DNA of 64,000 nucleotides from Actinomadura kijaniata NBRC 14229. Lineage in GTDB: Bacteria > Actinomycetota > Actinomycetes > Streptosporangiales > Streptosporangiaceae. A model generated the notes under the pieces. It did no database searches. It was not told where the DNA came from and was given only the letters and a program-made list of their open reading frames with translations. A program made the translations under genes and the position numbers. Positions 8,528 through 17,148 of the stretch are shown piece by piece (the first letter of the stretch is position 1; each line of letters begins with the position of its first letter). The DNA lies in contig NZ_BCQR01000031.1 of NCBI RefSeq assembly GCF_001552175.1, positions 1 to 64,000 of the forward strand, in the 5' to 3' direction.

Positions 8528-9964
8528 ATGACAACGATGACCGACCGGTCGGCGTCCTCTCCTGCGGCGGCGGCCCGGCGGCCCGGCGGGGCGCTGCTCG
8601 CGGTGCTGCTGACCGGGCAGTTCATGTCCCTTCTCGACGTCAACATCGTCAACGTGGCGCTGCCGACGCTCCGCGCCGATCTCGGCGCCTCCGGCGCGGG
8701 CCTGCAACTGGTGGTCGCCGGATACGTGATCGCCTACGCGGTGCTGCTGGTCACCGGGGCGCGGCTGGGCGCCCTGGCCGGTCCGGGCCGGATGTTCCGG
8801 ATCGGGGTGACCGCGTTCACCGCGGCGTCGCTGGCGTGCGGGCTCGCGCCCGACACCTGGACGCTGGTGGCGTTCCGGTTCGCGCAGGGCGCGGCGGCGG
8901 CGCTGATGCTGCCGCAGGTGATGAGCCTGATCCAGCGCGAGTACACCGGGGCGGCGCGGGCCCGCGCGCTCGGGGTCTTCTCGGCCGTGGTGTCCGGCGG
9001 GATCGTCGCCGGGCAGGTCGCGGGAGGGCTGCTGGTGGGCGCGGACGTGCTGGGCGGGTGGCGGCCGGTGTTCCTCGTGAACGTGCCGGTCGGCCTGGCG
9101 CTGATGCTCGCCGCGCCGCGCGTGCTGCCGCGCCGGGAGGAGCGCGGGGACGGCGGGCTGGACCTGCCGGGCCTGCTGCTGCTGACCCCGGCCGTGCTGG
9201 CGCTGGTGGTGCCGCTGATCCTCGGGCACGAGCTGGGCTGGCCGGTGTGGGGGTGGGTGTCGCTGGCGGCGAGCCCGGTCCTGGTGGCGCTGCTGGTCGT
9301 GGTGGAGCGGCGGGTCGCGGCGCGCGGCGGGCGCCCGCTGGTGAACCTGCGGGTGCTGCGCGCGCCGGGAGTGCCGTCCGCCGCCGCGGGGGTGCTGCTG
9401 GGACCGTGCACGTGGGCGGCGTTCCTGTTCACCACCACCCTGCACCTCCAGGGCGACCTGGGGTACGGGCCGCTGGCCTCGGGGCTGGCGTTCGTGCCGT
9501 GCGTGACGGCGTTCGCGCTGGTGTCGACGCGCTGGCAGCGGCTGCCCGAGCGCTGGCACCGGCCGCTGGTGCCGATCGGGTACGGGGTGGCGGCGCTGGG
9601 CTACCTGTTCGTCGGCCCACTGGCCGGGGGCGGCCCGGCCCACCTGCTGCTGACCGTGGTGATCGGGGCGGGCCTCGGCGTGATGCCGATCGCGATGAAC
9701 GCGACGCTGGCGCACGTCCCCGCCGGGGACGCCGCCGACGGCAGCGGCCTGCTGCTGACGCTCACGCAGCTCGGCCAGGTGATCGGCATCGCGACCGTCG
9801 GGACGCTGTTCCTGACCTCGGCCGCCGGGCCGGGGTCCACCCGGCACGCCGAGTACGCGACCGGATGGGCCCTGGCGGCGGTGGCGCTGCTGACCGTGGT
9901 GTGCACGCTGCCGCCGGCGCTGCGCCGGAGGGGGCCGCGCATCACGGCTCCAGCAGGATCTTGA
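8528..9964 (+). CDS. MFS drug/metabolite exporter, DHA2 type
   Basis: This 478-residue inner-membrane protein has about 14 hydrophobic helices. It carries the DHA2 (EmrB/QacA) motif D1 LDVNIVNVALPTLRADL in helix 1 and the motif-C-like stretch GVFSAVVSGGIVAGQVAGG in helix 5. Such proteins export small molecules in exchange for protons. The ATG at 8528 is the start because upstream in-frame codons would overlap the operator region. It is transcribed divergently from the XRE regulator, which probably controls it. Its last 23 bases overlap, tail to tail, with the alcohol dehydrogenase gene. The substrate is unknown. Confidence 0.88.
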   Translation: MTTMTDRSASSPAAAARRPGGALLAVLLTGQFMSLLDVNIVNVALPTLRADLGASGAGLQLVVAGYVIAYAVLLVTGARLGALAGPGRMFRIGVTAFTAASLACGLAPDTWTLVAFRFAQGAAAALMLPQVMSLIQREYTGAARARALGVFSAVVSGGIVAGQVAGGLLVGADVLGGWRPVFLVNVPVGLALMLAAPRVLPRREERGDGGLDLPGLLLLTPAVLALVVPLILGHELGWPVWGWVSLAASPVLVALLVVVERRVAARGGRPLVNLRVLRAPGVPSAAAGVLLGPCTWAAFLFTTTLHLQGDLGYGPLASGLAFVPCVTAFALVSTRWQRLPERWHRPLVPIGYGVAALGYLFVGPLAGGGPAHLLLTVVIGAGLGVMPIAMNATLAHVPAGDAADGSGLLLTLTQLGQVIGIATVGTLFLTSAAGPGSTRHAEYATGWALAAVALLTVVCTLPPALRRRGPRITAPAGS

Positions 9965-11123
9965 TCGCGCCGTCCTGCTTCTTCTGGAAGATCTCGTAGG
10001 CGTGCGGGGCCCGGTCCAGCGGCAGCCGGTGGGTGGCCAGGTCCGCCACGCCGAGCGGGTCGGCGTCGTCGAGGACCAGCGGCATCAGGTCGTCGATCCA
10101 GCGTCTGACGTGCGCCTGCCCCATCCGGAGCGTGACGCCCTTGTCGAACAGCTGGAGCATCGGCATCGGGTCGGCCATGCCGCCGTAGACGCCGGACAGC
10201 GAGATGGTGCCGCCGCGCCGCACGATCTCGATGGCCTGGGTGAGGGCGGCCAGCCGGTCCACCCCGGCGCGCGTCATCAGCGGGGCGGCGGCACGGTCGG
10301 GCAGCAGCCCGGTGAGCGTCTGGGCGAGCTTGCCGACCGGTGAGCCGTGCGCCTCCATGCCGACCGCGTCGATCACCGAGTCGGTGCCGCGGCCCTGGGT
10401 GAGCTGCCGGACCGCGCCGGGGACGTCGTCGGTGACGGCGGCGTCCACGACCTCGGCCCCGTGGCGGCGGGCCATCTCCAGGCGCTCGGGCACCAGGTCC
10501 ACGCCGATGACGCGGTACCCCAGGTGGCGGGCGACGCGGCAGGACATCTGCCCGATCGGCCCGAGGCCGAGGACGGTGACCGAGCCGCCGTCGGGGACGT
10601 CGGCCCACGCCACGGCCTGCCAGGCGGTGGGCAGCACGTCCGACAGGTACACGAACCGCTCGTCGGGCGGCCCCTCGGGCACCTTGACGGGCCCGAACTG
10701 GGCCTGCGGGACGCGCAGGTACTCGGCCTGGCCGCCGGGCACCTGCCCGTACAGCTTGGTGTAGCCGAGCAGGGACGCGCCGGTGCCGTGCTCGCGGTTC
10801 TGGGTGGTCTCGCACTGGGCGTACAGCTCCAGCCCGCACATGTGGCAGTGCCCGCAGGAGACGTTGAACGGGATGACCACCCGGTCACCAGGCCGGATGT
10901 GCGACACCTCCGACCCGACCTCCTCCACGATCCCCATGGGCTCGTGGCCGAGGATGTCGCCCTCCCCCATGAACGGCCCGAGCACCTCGTACAGGTGCAG
11001 GTCCGAACCGCAGATCGCGGTCGTGGTGATCTTGACGATGGCGTCGGTGGGCTCCTTGATGGCCGGGTCGGGAACGGTGTCCACGCGCACGTCGCGCCGG
11101 CCGTGCCAGGTGACCGCCTTCAC
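9942..11123 (-). CDS. Zinc-dependent alcohol dehydrogenase
   Basis: This 393-residue medium-chain dehydrogenase of the formaldehyde-dehydrogenase-like subgroup oxidises an alcohol or aldehyde with NAD(P)+. The catalytic zinc ligands are in ICGSDLHLYE and GHEPMG. The structural zinc loop is complete (CGHCHMCGLELYAQC, four Cys in C-x2-C-x2-C-x7-C spacing). The Rossmann loop is VLGLGPIGQMSCRVARHLG. The start is GTG with a strong GGAGGAGAGGGGGAG region ahead. It runs convergently into the MFS gene and divergently from the DUF2243 gene. The exact substrate cannot be assigned, and FdhA-like and short-chain alcohol activities are both possible. Confidence 0.88.
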   Translation of the reverse strand: MKAVTWHGRRDVRVDTVPDPAIKEPTDAIVKITTTAICGSDLHLYEVLGPFMGEGDILGHEPMGIVEEVGSEVSHIRPGDRVVIPFNVSCGHCHMCGLELYAQCETTQNREHGTGASLLGYTKLYGQVPGGQAEYLRVPQAQFGPVKVPEGPPDERFVYLSDVLPTAWQAVAWADVPDGGSVTVLGLGPIGQMSCRVARHLGYRVIGVDLVPERLEMARRHGAEVVDAAVTDDVPGAVRQLTQGRGTDSVIDAVGMEAHGSPVGKLAQTLTGLLPDRAAAPLMTRAGVDRLAALTQAIEIVRRGGTISLSGVYGGMADPMPMLQLFDKGVTLRMGQAHVRRWIDDLMPLVLDDADPLGVADLATHRLPLDRAPHAYEIFQKKQDGAIKILLEP

Positions 11124-11194
11124 GGGCTCCCCCTCTCCTCCGGGATACCGGACGAGGATCGCCCTACCCCCTGCACAACGGCGAAACGCCGCAT

Positions 11195-11229
11195 CCGGAC
11201 ACCCCGGATCCGGAGACCGGGGTGTCCGG
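11195..11229. repeat. Perfect 13-bp inverted repeat between divergent genes
   Basis: CCGGACACCCCGG (11195-11207) and its complement (11217-11229) flank a nine-base loop. A smaller hairpin CGGCG-AAA-CGCCG lies just before it at 11179-11191. Both are in the promoter interval of the divergent dehydrogenase and DUF2243 genes. They could form a 5' leader structure for 11277 or be a regulator site. Confidence 0.4.
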
Positions 11230-11276
11230 CCGCTCCTGGCGGGCAGGAGGGCCGGAGATCACTGGAAGGAGTCCGC

Positions 11277-11777
11277 ATGACCACCTCGTCCCCGCCCCGT
11301 CCCGGGCTCGGGCTGCCGGGGGTCGTCCTCGGCGTCGGCCTGGGCGGCTTCGTCGACGGCATCATGCTCCACCAGGTCCTCCAGTGGCACCACATGCTGA
11401 CCAGCGCCGGCGAGGACCGGCTGGGCCTGCGCCCCTACCCCGCCACGACGGTGTCCGGGCTGGAGATGAACACGCTGTGGGACGGGTTCTTCCACGTCTT
11501 CACCTGGGTGGCGGTGCTGACCGGGCTGGCGCTGCTGTACTCCCGGCTGAACCGTGCCGACCGCCCGGTGTGGCGCAGCCGGGCGCTGTGGGGCTGGCTG
11601 GCGGTCGGCTGGGGCCTGTTCAACCTGGTGGAGGGCGTGATCGACCACCACCTCCTCGGCGTCCACCACGTGCGCGCCGGCCCGAACCAGACCTGGTGGG
11701 ACCTGGGCTTCCTGGCGCTGGGCGCGCTGCTGGTCGCCGGCGGCTGGCTGCTCCAGCGCAGGGGTGGGGCGCGGTGA
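11277..11777 (+). CDS. DUF2243 membrane protein
   Basis: This 166-residue protein with about four membrane helices fits the DUF2243 family. Conserved parts include GGFVDGIMLHQVLQWHHM and NLVEGVIDHHLLGVHHVR, which place many His residues at the membrane face and suggest metal or haem handling. The ATG has GGAAGGAG eight bases before it. Its TGA overlaps the GTG of the next gene (GTGA, 11774-11777), so the two are translationally coupled. This pairing with a CtaG-type copper-oxidase assembly protein is common in actinobacteria and proteobacteria and points to a respiratory or copper role. That role is inferred from context. Confidence 0.85.
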   Translation: MTTSSPPRPGLGLPGVVLGVGLGGFVDGIMLHQVLQWHHMLTSAGEDRLGLRPYPATTVSGLEMNTLWDGFFHVFTWVAVLTGLALLYSRLNRADRPVWRSRALWGWLAVGWGLFNLVEGVIDHHLLGVHHVRAGPNQTWWDLGFLALGALLVAGGWLLQRRGGAR

Positions 11778-12559
11778 CCGTGGCGCACGGCGGCCACGCC
11801 CCGGCGGCCGCGCTGCTGCCGCTGGCGGCGGTCGCGCTGGTGCTCGTCGCCTACCTGGCCGCCGCGCTGCGGGAGCAGCGGCACGGCTCGCGCGGCTGGA
11901 GCGCGTGGCGCACCGCGGGCTTCTCGGCCGGCGCGGTCCTGCTGATGGTCGCGCTGGCCCCGCCGGTGGCGGCGTTCGCGCACGAGGACTTCCGGGGCCA
12001 CATGCTGCAACACCTGCTGCTCGGCATGTACGCGCCGCTCGGGCTGGTGCTGGGCGCGCCGGTGACGCTGGCGCTGCGCGCGACCAGCGGGCGCGGCGGC
12101 CACCGCCTCGGACGCCTCCTCAACCGGCCCCTGGTCCACGCGCTGACGCACCCGGTGACCGCGCTGGCGCTGAACGCGGGCGGCCTGTACGTCCTGTACG
12201 CCACGCCCCTGTACCGGGCGACGACGGCCGACCCGCTGCTGCACGAGCTGGTCCACCTGCACTTCCTGGTGTCGGGCTGCGTGTTCGCCTGGGTGGTCGC
12301 CGGGCCCGACCCCGCGCCGCGCCGTCCGTCGGTGCCGTTCCGCCTGGTCGTCCTGGGTGTCGCCGTCGCCGCCCACGCCACCCTCGCGCAACTGCTGTAC
12401 GCGGGGCTGCTCCCCGTCGCCGCCCCCGCCGAGCAGGTGCGCGGCGGCGCCGAGCTGATGTACTACGGCGGCGACCTCGCCGAGATCCTGCTGGCCCTGG
12501 CGCTGATGGCGACCTGGCGCCCGCGCCGGGTCGCGGCCGACCCGGCGCGGGCCGCCTAG
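11774..12559 (+). CDS. CtaG-type cytochrome c oxidase assembly protein
   Basis: This 261-residue polytopic membrane protein has about seven helices and belongs to the CtaG/caa3 assembly family. Seen features are AHEDFRGHMLQHLLLGMYAPLG, LHELVHLHFLVSGCVFAWVVAGPDP and the Tyr-Tyr-Gly-Gly-Asp stretch of the last helices. His and Cys residues in membrane helices suggest copper delivery to oxidase, as described for the family. The GTG start overlaps the stop of the DUF2243 gene by four bases. A small hairpin follows the stop. It may also be annotated as DUF1404-like. Confidence 0.82.
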   Translation: MTVAHGGHAPAAALLPLAAVALVLVAYLAAALREQRHGSRGWSAWRTAGFSAGAVLLMVALAPPVAAFAHEDFRGHMLQHLLLGMYAPLGLVLGAPVTLALRATSGRGGHRLGRLLNRPLVHALTHPVTALALNAGGLYVLYATPLYRATTADPLLHELVHLHFLVSGCVFAWVVAGPDPAPRRPSVPFRLVVLGVAVAAHATLAQLLYAGLLPVAAPAEQVRGGAELMYYGGDLAEILLALALMATWRPRRVAADPARAA

Positions 12560-12560
12560 G

Positions 12561-12575
12561 CCCGCCGGTGGCGGG
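12561..12575. terminator. Short bidirectional hairpin
   Basis: CCCGCC-GGT-GGCGGG lies in the 19-bp gap between the convergent CtaG-type and protease genes and could terminate both. Confidence 0.4.
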
Positions 12576-12578
12576 GTG

Positions 12579-13415
12579 TCAGCGCCTCGCGGGCCGGGGC
12601 AGCTTGCAGCCGCGGTCGAGGCGCACGTCGTTGCCGCGGGTCAGGCAGCGCGCCAGCAGGTAGGTCTGCTGGCCGTAGCCGATGCCGCGGCGGACGGTGA
12701 CCTTTCCGTTCCGGTCGACCTCGCACGGGTTGTTGAGGGTGCACCGCTCGCCGTCGGTGTTGCCGGTGTTGTTGACGCCGACCACGCGCTTGGAACGGGT
12801 GTCCACGATCGGGGAGCCGGAGGTGCCGCCGATGATGTCGCACTCGGGCGTGTAGCGGATGGAGTCCTTCCAGGTCCAGCCCGCCTCCTTCATCCGGTAC
12901 GCGAAACCGTCGATCTTGCAGGTCCACGTGCGCCGCCAGTAGCCGCTGGGGATGGCGATGCGGGTGCCGGCGTGCGGGCGGGCCAGCGAAAGCTTCAGGG
13001 CGGAAACGCCGTACCGCTGCCGGATGGTCCGGTAGGTGGTGTTCAGCCGGTAGACCGTGACGTCGGTGTCGGTCATCGTGGCGTACTCGATCCGGGTCGC
13101 CCGGAGCTTGCCCAGCACGTTCCTGCCGGTGCGGTCCAGCAGGTCGAACGTGCGGCCGGACGGCCGGTCCACGATCACCTCGCCCGCCTTCGGCATGCCG
13201 GTCTCCAGGCAGTGGCCGTTGGTCATCACCAGGGCGGCGTCGGTGTCGCGGCTGAGCGGGCCGCGCACGATCGAGCCCGAGCAGTTGCTGAGGGCGACGA
13301 TCCCGGTGAAGTCGACCTCGCCCTTCGTGGCGGAGGCGTGGGCGGGGGCGGCGGCCAGCAGGCCGCCGCCGGCGGTGACGGCGGCCAGCGCCGCGCCGAG
13401 CAGACGTCGGGTCAT
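12579..13415 (-). CDS. Secreted trypsin-like serine protease
   Basis: This 278-residue protein has a classical signal peptide (MTRRLLGAALAAVTAGGG, cleavage near AHA-SA at about residue 27). It is followed by an S1-family fold. The catalytic His is in TNGHC, the Asp is probably in TMTDTDVTVYRL, and the Ser is in GGTSGSPIVD. Six or more Cys residues allow disulfides outside the cell. It resembles actinobacterial secreted proteases with chymotrypsin fold rather than the alpha-lytic group, and there is no pro-domain of note. The specificity pocket is not clear. It is transcribed divergently from the oxidoreductase at 13511. A 10-bp palindrome (GATGATCATC, 13463-13472) sits between them. Confidence 0.85.
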   Translation of the reverse strand: MTRRLLGAALAAVTAGGGLLAAAPAHASATKGEVDFTGIVALSNCSGSIVRGPLSRDTDAALVMTNGHCLETGMPKAGEVIVDRPSGRTFDLLDRTGRNVLGKLRATRIEYATMTDTDVTVYRLNTTYRTIRQRYGVSALKLSLARPHAGTRIAIPSGYWRRTWTCKIDGFAYRMKEAGWTWKDSIRYTPECDIIGGTSGSPIVDTRSKRVVGVNNTGNTDGERCTLNNPCEVDRNGKVTVRRGIGYGQQTYLLARCLTRGNDVRLDRGCKLPRPARR

Positions 13416-13498
13416 GTGACGGGAGATCCTCTCCGGTCGAGGTCAGGAGCACGGCGATGCTAGATGATCATCAGGGTCGGGGAAAGCCTCCGGGCCGT

Positions 13499-13504
13499 TA
13501 GGAT
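13499..13504 (+). promoter_or_regulatory. -10 element of a probable leaderless promoter
   Basis: TAGGAT sits six bases before the GTG at 13511, matching the TANNNT-to-start spacing of leaderless actinobacterial messages. No ribosome-binding site is visible, which agrees. Confidence 0.5.
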
Positions 13505-13510
13505 CGGACG

Positions 13511-14485
13511 GTGAGTGACACACCGATCCGCTGGGGAATCCTGGGCACCGGGGGCATCGCCTCCGTCTTCACCGAGGACCTGCTGCGCCTTCCCGGGCAC
13601 CGGGTCGTCGCCGTCGGGTCGAGGAGCGAGGCGACGGCCGCGGAGTTCGCCGCGCGCCACGGCGTCGCGCGGGCCCACGGCTCCTACGCCGACCTGGCCG
13701 CCGACGCGGAGGTGGACGTCGTGTACGTCGCCACGCCGCACCCCATGCACTACGAACCGGCCCGGCTCTGCCTGGAGGGCGGCCGTGCGGTGCTGGTGGA
13801 GAAGCCCTTCACCACCTCGGCCGCCGACGCCGAGGCGCTGGCGGCGCTCGCCCGCGACCGCGGCCTGTTCGCGATGGAGGGCATGTGGACGCGGTTCAGC
13901 CCCCTGGTGCGCAGGCTCGGCGAGCTGGTCGCCGACGGGGCGATCGGCGAGGTGTCGGCCGTCTACGCGGACTTCTCCATCGCCCCGGCCTACGACCCGG
14001 CCGGCCGCCTGTGGTCCGCCGAGCTCGGCGGCGGCGCGCTGCTGGACCTCGGCTGCTACCCGCTGTCGTTCACCTGGCCGCTGCTCGGCCCGCCCGACAC
14101 CGTCCAGGCCACCGCCGCGCCGGCGCCCACCGGCGTGGACGCCAACACCGGCATCCTGCTCGGCTACCGGTCGGGGGCGGTGGCACTGCTGCACTGCGGG
14201 CTGATGGGCGACTCGCCGCACGCGGCGACCGTGGTGGGGTCCAAGGGCCGGATCGAGGTGGCCGGGCCGTTCTACCGGCCGGTGTCGATGACGCTGTACC
14301 GGACCGGGGCCGAGCCGGAGACGATGACCGCCGAGCTGGCCGGGCACGGCTACACCTACCAGGCCGAGGAGGTCGCTCGCTGCCTGCGCGCCGGGCTGAC
14401 CGAGTCGCCGCTGCTGCCGCTGGCCGAGTCGGTGGAGGTCATGCGGGTCATCGACCGGGTACGGGAGCGCCTGGCCTCCGGGTGA
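13511..14485 (+). CDS. Gfo/Idh/MocA-family oxidoreductase
   Basis: This 324-residue NAD(P)-dependent sugar or polyol dehydrogenase-like protein opens with a Rossmann nucleotide loop (RWGILGTGGIASVFTEDLL). It contains the family EKPFTTSAADAEALA motif, whose Lys contributes to catalysis, and a C-terminal alpha/beta domain with LGGGALLDLGCYPL. The substrate is unknown; trans-dihydrodiol and aldose oxidoreductase relatives share this layout. The GTG start fits a leaderless promoter just upstream. It stands alone between the protease and the convergent glycerol operon and ends at a shared hairpin. Confidence 0.88.
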   Translation: MSDTPIRWGILGTGGIASVFTEDLLRLPGHRVVAVGSRSEATAAEFAARHGVARAHGSYADLAADAEVDVVYVATPHPMHYEPARLCLEGGRAVLVEKPFTTSAADAEALAALARDRGLFAMEGMWTRFSPLVRRLGELVADGAIGEVSAVYADFSIAPAYDPAGRLWSAELGGGALLDLGCYPLSFTWPLLGPPDTVQATAAPAPTGVDANTGILLGYRSGAVALLHCGLMGDSPHAATVVGSKGRIEVAGPFYRPVSMTLYRTGAEPETMTAELAGHGYTYQAEEVARCLRAGLTESPLLPLAESVEVMRVIDRVRERLASG

Positions 14486-14500
14486 GCGCGCGTGACCGGG

Positions 14501-14546
14501 CGTCCGGCCGCGCACGGCGGTACGGGTGACCGCGCGCGGCCGGACG
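14501..14546. terminator. Bidirectional terminator hairpin
   Basis: Perfect 13-bp arms CGTCCGGCCGCGC (14501-14513) and their complement (14534-14546), with a 20-base loop, fill the gap between the convergent oxidoreductase and glpK genes. Confidence 0.6.
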
Positions 14547-14553
14547 GGCCGGG

Positions 14554-16071
14554 TCAGTCGACGTCGACCCAGCCGAAGGTGCGTTCGACGGCCTTGCGCC
14601 AGCCCGCGTAACCCTTCTCTCGCTTGTCCTCGTCCCACTGGGGGCGCCAGCGCCTGTCCTCGTTCCAGTTCTGGCGCAGCTCGTCGGTGTTGCGCCAGAA
14701 CCCCACGGCCAGGCCCGCCGCGTACGCCGCGCCCAGCGCCGTGGTCTCGGCCACCACGGGACGGGACACCGGGACGCCGAGGATGTCGGCCTGCAACTGC
14801 ATGCACAGCTCGTTGGCGGTGACGCCGCCGTCCACCTTCAGGACGTCCAGGGACACCCCGGAGTCCTCGCGCATCGCCTCCACCACGTCGCGGGACTGGT
14901 AGCAGATCGCCTCCAGCGTCGCGCGGGCCAGGTGGGCGTTGGTGTTGTACCGCGACAGCCCGACGATCGCGCCGCGCGCGTCGCTGCGCCAGTAGGGGGC
15001 GAACAGGCCGGAGAACGCGGGCACGAAGTACACCCCGCCGTTGTCCTCCACCTGCGCGGCGAGCGCCTCGCTCTGCGACGCGCCGGAGATGATGCCGAGC
15101 TGGTCGCGCAGCCACTGCACGGCCGAGCCGGTCACCGCGATGGAGCCTTCCAGCGCGTAGACGGGGGCCTGGTCGCCGAACTTGTAGCAGACGGTGGTGA
15201 GCATGCCCGCCTTGGAGCGGACCAGCTCGCCGCCGGTGTTGAGCAGCAGGAAGTTGCCGGTGCCGTAGGTGTTCTTGGCCTCGCCCGGGGAGAAGCAGAC
15301 CTGCCCGACGGTGGCGGCCTGCTGGTCGCCGAGGTCGCCGCTCAGCGGCACCTCGCCGCCGAACGGCCCGTCGGCGCGGGTCACGCCGTAGGGGTCGGGC
15401 GCCGACGACGGCCTGATCTCCGGCAGCATCGCGCGCGGGATCCCGAAGAACGACAGCAGCTGGTCGTCCCAGTCCAGGGTCTCCAGGTCCATCAGCATCG
15501 TGCGGCTGGCGTTGGTCGGGTCGGTGACGTGCACGCCGCCGTCGGGGCCGCCGGTGAGGTTCCACAGCACCCAGGTGTCGATGTTGCCGAACACGGCCTC
15601 GCCGTTCTCGGCCGCCTCGCGGACGCCGTCGACGTTCTCCAGGATCCACTGGATCTTGCCGCCGGAGAAGTAGGTCGCCGGGGGCAGCCCCGCGCGGTGC
15701 CGGATCGTCTCGCCGCGCCCGTCGCGCTCCAGCGCCGAGGCGATCCGGTCGGTGCGGGTGTCCTGCCACACGATGGCGTTGTAGTAGGGGCGGCCGGTGC
15801 GGCGGTTCCACACGACGGTCGTCTCGCGCTGGTTGGTGACGCCCACCGCGGCCAGGTCGGACGCCTGGAGGTTCGCCTTGTTCAGGGTGGACTGCACGGT
15901 GGCGCGGGTGCGCTCCCAGATCTCGATCGGATCGTGCTCCACCCAGCCGGCCCGGGGCAGGATCTGCTCGTGTTCGAGCTGGTGGCGGGCGACCTCGTTG
16001 CCACCGTGGTCGAAGATCATGAATCGGGTGCTGGTGGTGCCCTGGTCCAGCGCACCGACGAAGTCGGCCAT
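14554..16071 (-). CDS. glpK: Glycerol kinase
   Basis: This 505-residue FGGY kinase phosphorylates glycerol to sn-glycerol 3-phosphate in the cytoplasm. The sequence matches glycerol kinase throughout: [52 protein letters not shown], the [10 protein letters not shown] loop and [21 protein letters not shown]. Length is typical. It lies 42 bp downstream of glpF on the same strand, so the two form a glpFK operon. No glycerol-3-phosphate dehydrogenase or GylR-type regulator is adjacent. Confidence 0.97.
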   Translation of the reverse strand: MADFVGALDQGTTSTRFMIFDHGGNEVARHQLEHEQILPRAGWVEHDPIEIWERTRATVQSTLNKANLQASDLAAVGVTNQRETTVVWNRRTGRPYYNAIVWQDTRTDRIASALERDGRGETIRHRAGLPPATYFSGGKIQWILENVDGVREAAENGEAVFGNIDTWVLWNLTGGPDGGVHVTDPTNASRTMLMDLETLDWDDQLLSFFGIPRAMLPEIRPSSAPDPYGVTRADGPFGGEVPLSGDLGDQQAATVGQVCFSPGEAKNTYGTGNFLLLNTGGELVRSKAGMLTTVCYKFGDQAPVYALEGSIAVTGSAVQWLRDQLGIISGASQSEALAAQVEDNGGVYFVPAFSGLFAPYWRSDARGAIVGLSRYNTNAHLARATLEAICYQSRDVVEAMREDSGVSLDVLKVDGGVTANELCMQLQADILGVPVSRPVVAETTALGAAYAAGLAVGFWRNTDELRQNWNEDRRWRPQWDEDKREKGYAGWRKAVERTFGWVDVD

Positions 16072-16113
16072 CCGACTCTCGCTTTCTGGGGTCGAGGGGA
16101 TGAGGGGGGTCGG

Positions 16114-16938
16114 TCAGGGTTTCACGTCGTACTGGGGCTCGGGCCGGGTGGGGTCGGGCCGGGCCGGCTCGGGCAGGTTCCGCCCGACGAGCAGGCCGTA
16201 CAGCCCGGCGCCGAGCACGCCGCCGACCAGCGGGCCGACGATCGGCACCCAGAAGTACAGGTCACCGTACTGGTCGCGCCACGCGCCGCCGTAACCGGTC
16301 AGGAACTGGGCGAGCCTCGGTCCGAAGTCGCGGGCCGGGTTGATGGCGTACCCGGCGTCGGTGCCCCACGCCATGCCGATCGCCACGACCAGGAACCCGA
16401 TCACCACGGGGGCGAGGTTGGCCAGCGGGGGCTGGTTGCGCAGGTCGGTGAGGGCGACCACGACGAACAGCAGGATCGCGGTGCCGATGATCTGGTCGCG
16501 CAGCGCGCCCCAGGTGCTCACCGGCAGGGTGCCGTTGCCGGGCAGGGTGGAGAACACGCCCTGCGACTTGATGGTGTGGCCGGGGTCGAACCGGGCGAGC
16601 ACCTCGGTGTAGTTCCACCGCACGACCAGCGCCGCGACGAACGCGCCCAGCGTCTGCGCCAGCATGTAGGGCGCGACCTTGCGCCACGGGAAGCCCTTGA
16701 ACACCGCCAGCGCGAACGTCACGGCCGGGTTGAGGTGCCCGCCGCTGATGGTGGCCGCCACGTACACGCCGAGCGTCACGCCGATGCCCCACGCCCAGGC
16801 GATGCTGTCGTGGTCGCCGATGCCGCCCGCGACGACCTGGGCGACCACCCCCACGCCGAACAGGATCAGGATCATCGTTCCGGCGAACTCGGCGGCCATC
16901 TCCCGGCCCAGTGGGGGCAGTCTCAGCCGTTCCGCCAT
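16114..16938 (-). CDS. glpF: Glycerol facilitator (aquaporin family)
   Basis: This 274-residue channel has six membrane helices and two re-entrant loops. Both pore motifs are present: the first in GGHLNPAVTFALAVF and the second in GYAINPARDFGPR. The Asp after the second NPAR marks the glycerol-conducting subgroup rather than strict water channels. I start at ATG 16938, preceded by GAGGAGGAG, rather than at the longest frame (16971). It heads the operon with glpK and provides glycerol uptake for it. The 210-bp upstream interval (16939-17148) is locally AT-richer around 17000-17050 and probably holds the promoter, but no clear operator was recognised. Confidence 0.94.
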   Translation of the reverse strand: MAERLRLPPLGREMAAEFAGTMILILFGVGVVAQVVAGGIGDHDSIAWAWGIGVTLGVYVAATISGGHLNPAVTFALAVFKGFPWRKVAPYMLAQTLGAFVAALVVRWNYTEVLARFDPGHTIKSQGVFSTLPGNGTLPVSTWGALRDQIIGTAILLFVVVALTDLRNQPPLANLAPVVIGFLVVAIGMAWGTDAGYAINPARDFGPRLAQFLTGYGGAWRDQYGDLYFWVPIVGPLVGGVLGAGLYGLLVGRNLPEPARPDPTRPEPQYDVKP

Positions 16939-17148
16939 GTCTCCTCCTCGGGGCGGTGTGACGTGAGGCACAACTGCCGCGACGGTAAGTAGGGCACGCG
17001 AAAACGGTCAACCTGCAAGCGGTGACAACAAAACGCCAATTCGCTGGCACGCTCCAAAGGCTTGGGCCGCGCCGGAACGGGGTACTGACGGGTAGCCGTT
17101 TCCGCGGCCGGGCCGATGGCCGGTTCAGCAGCCGGTCCGGCGCCCGGT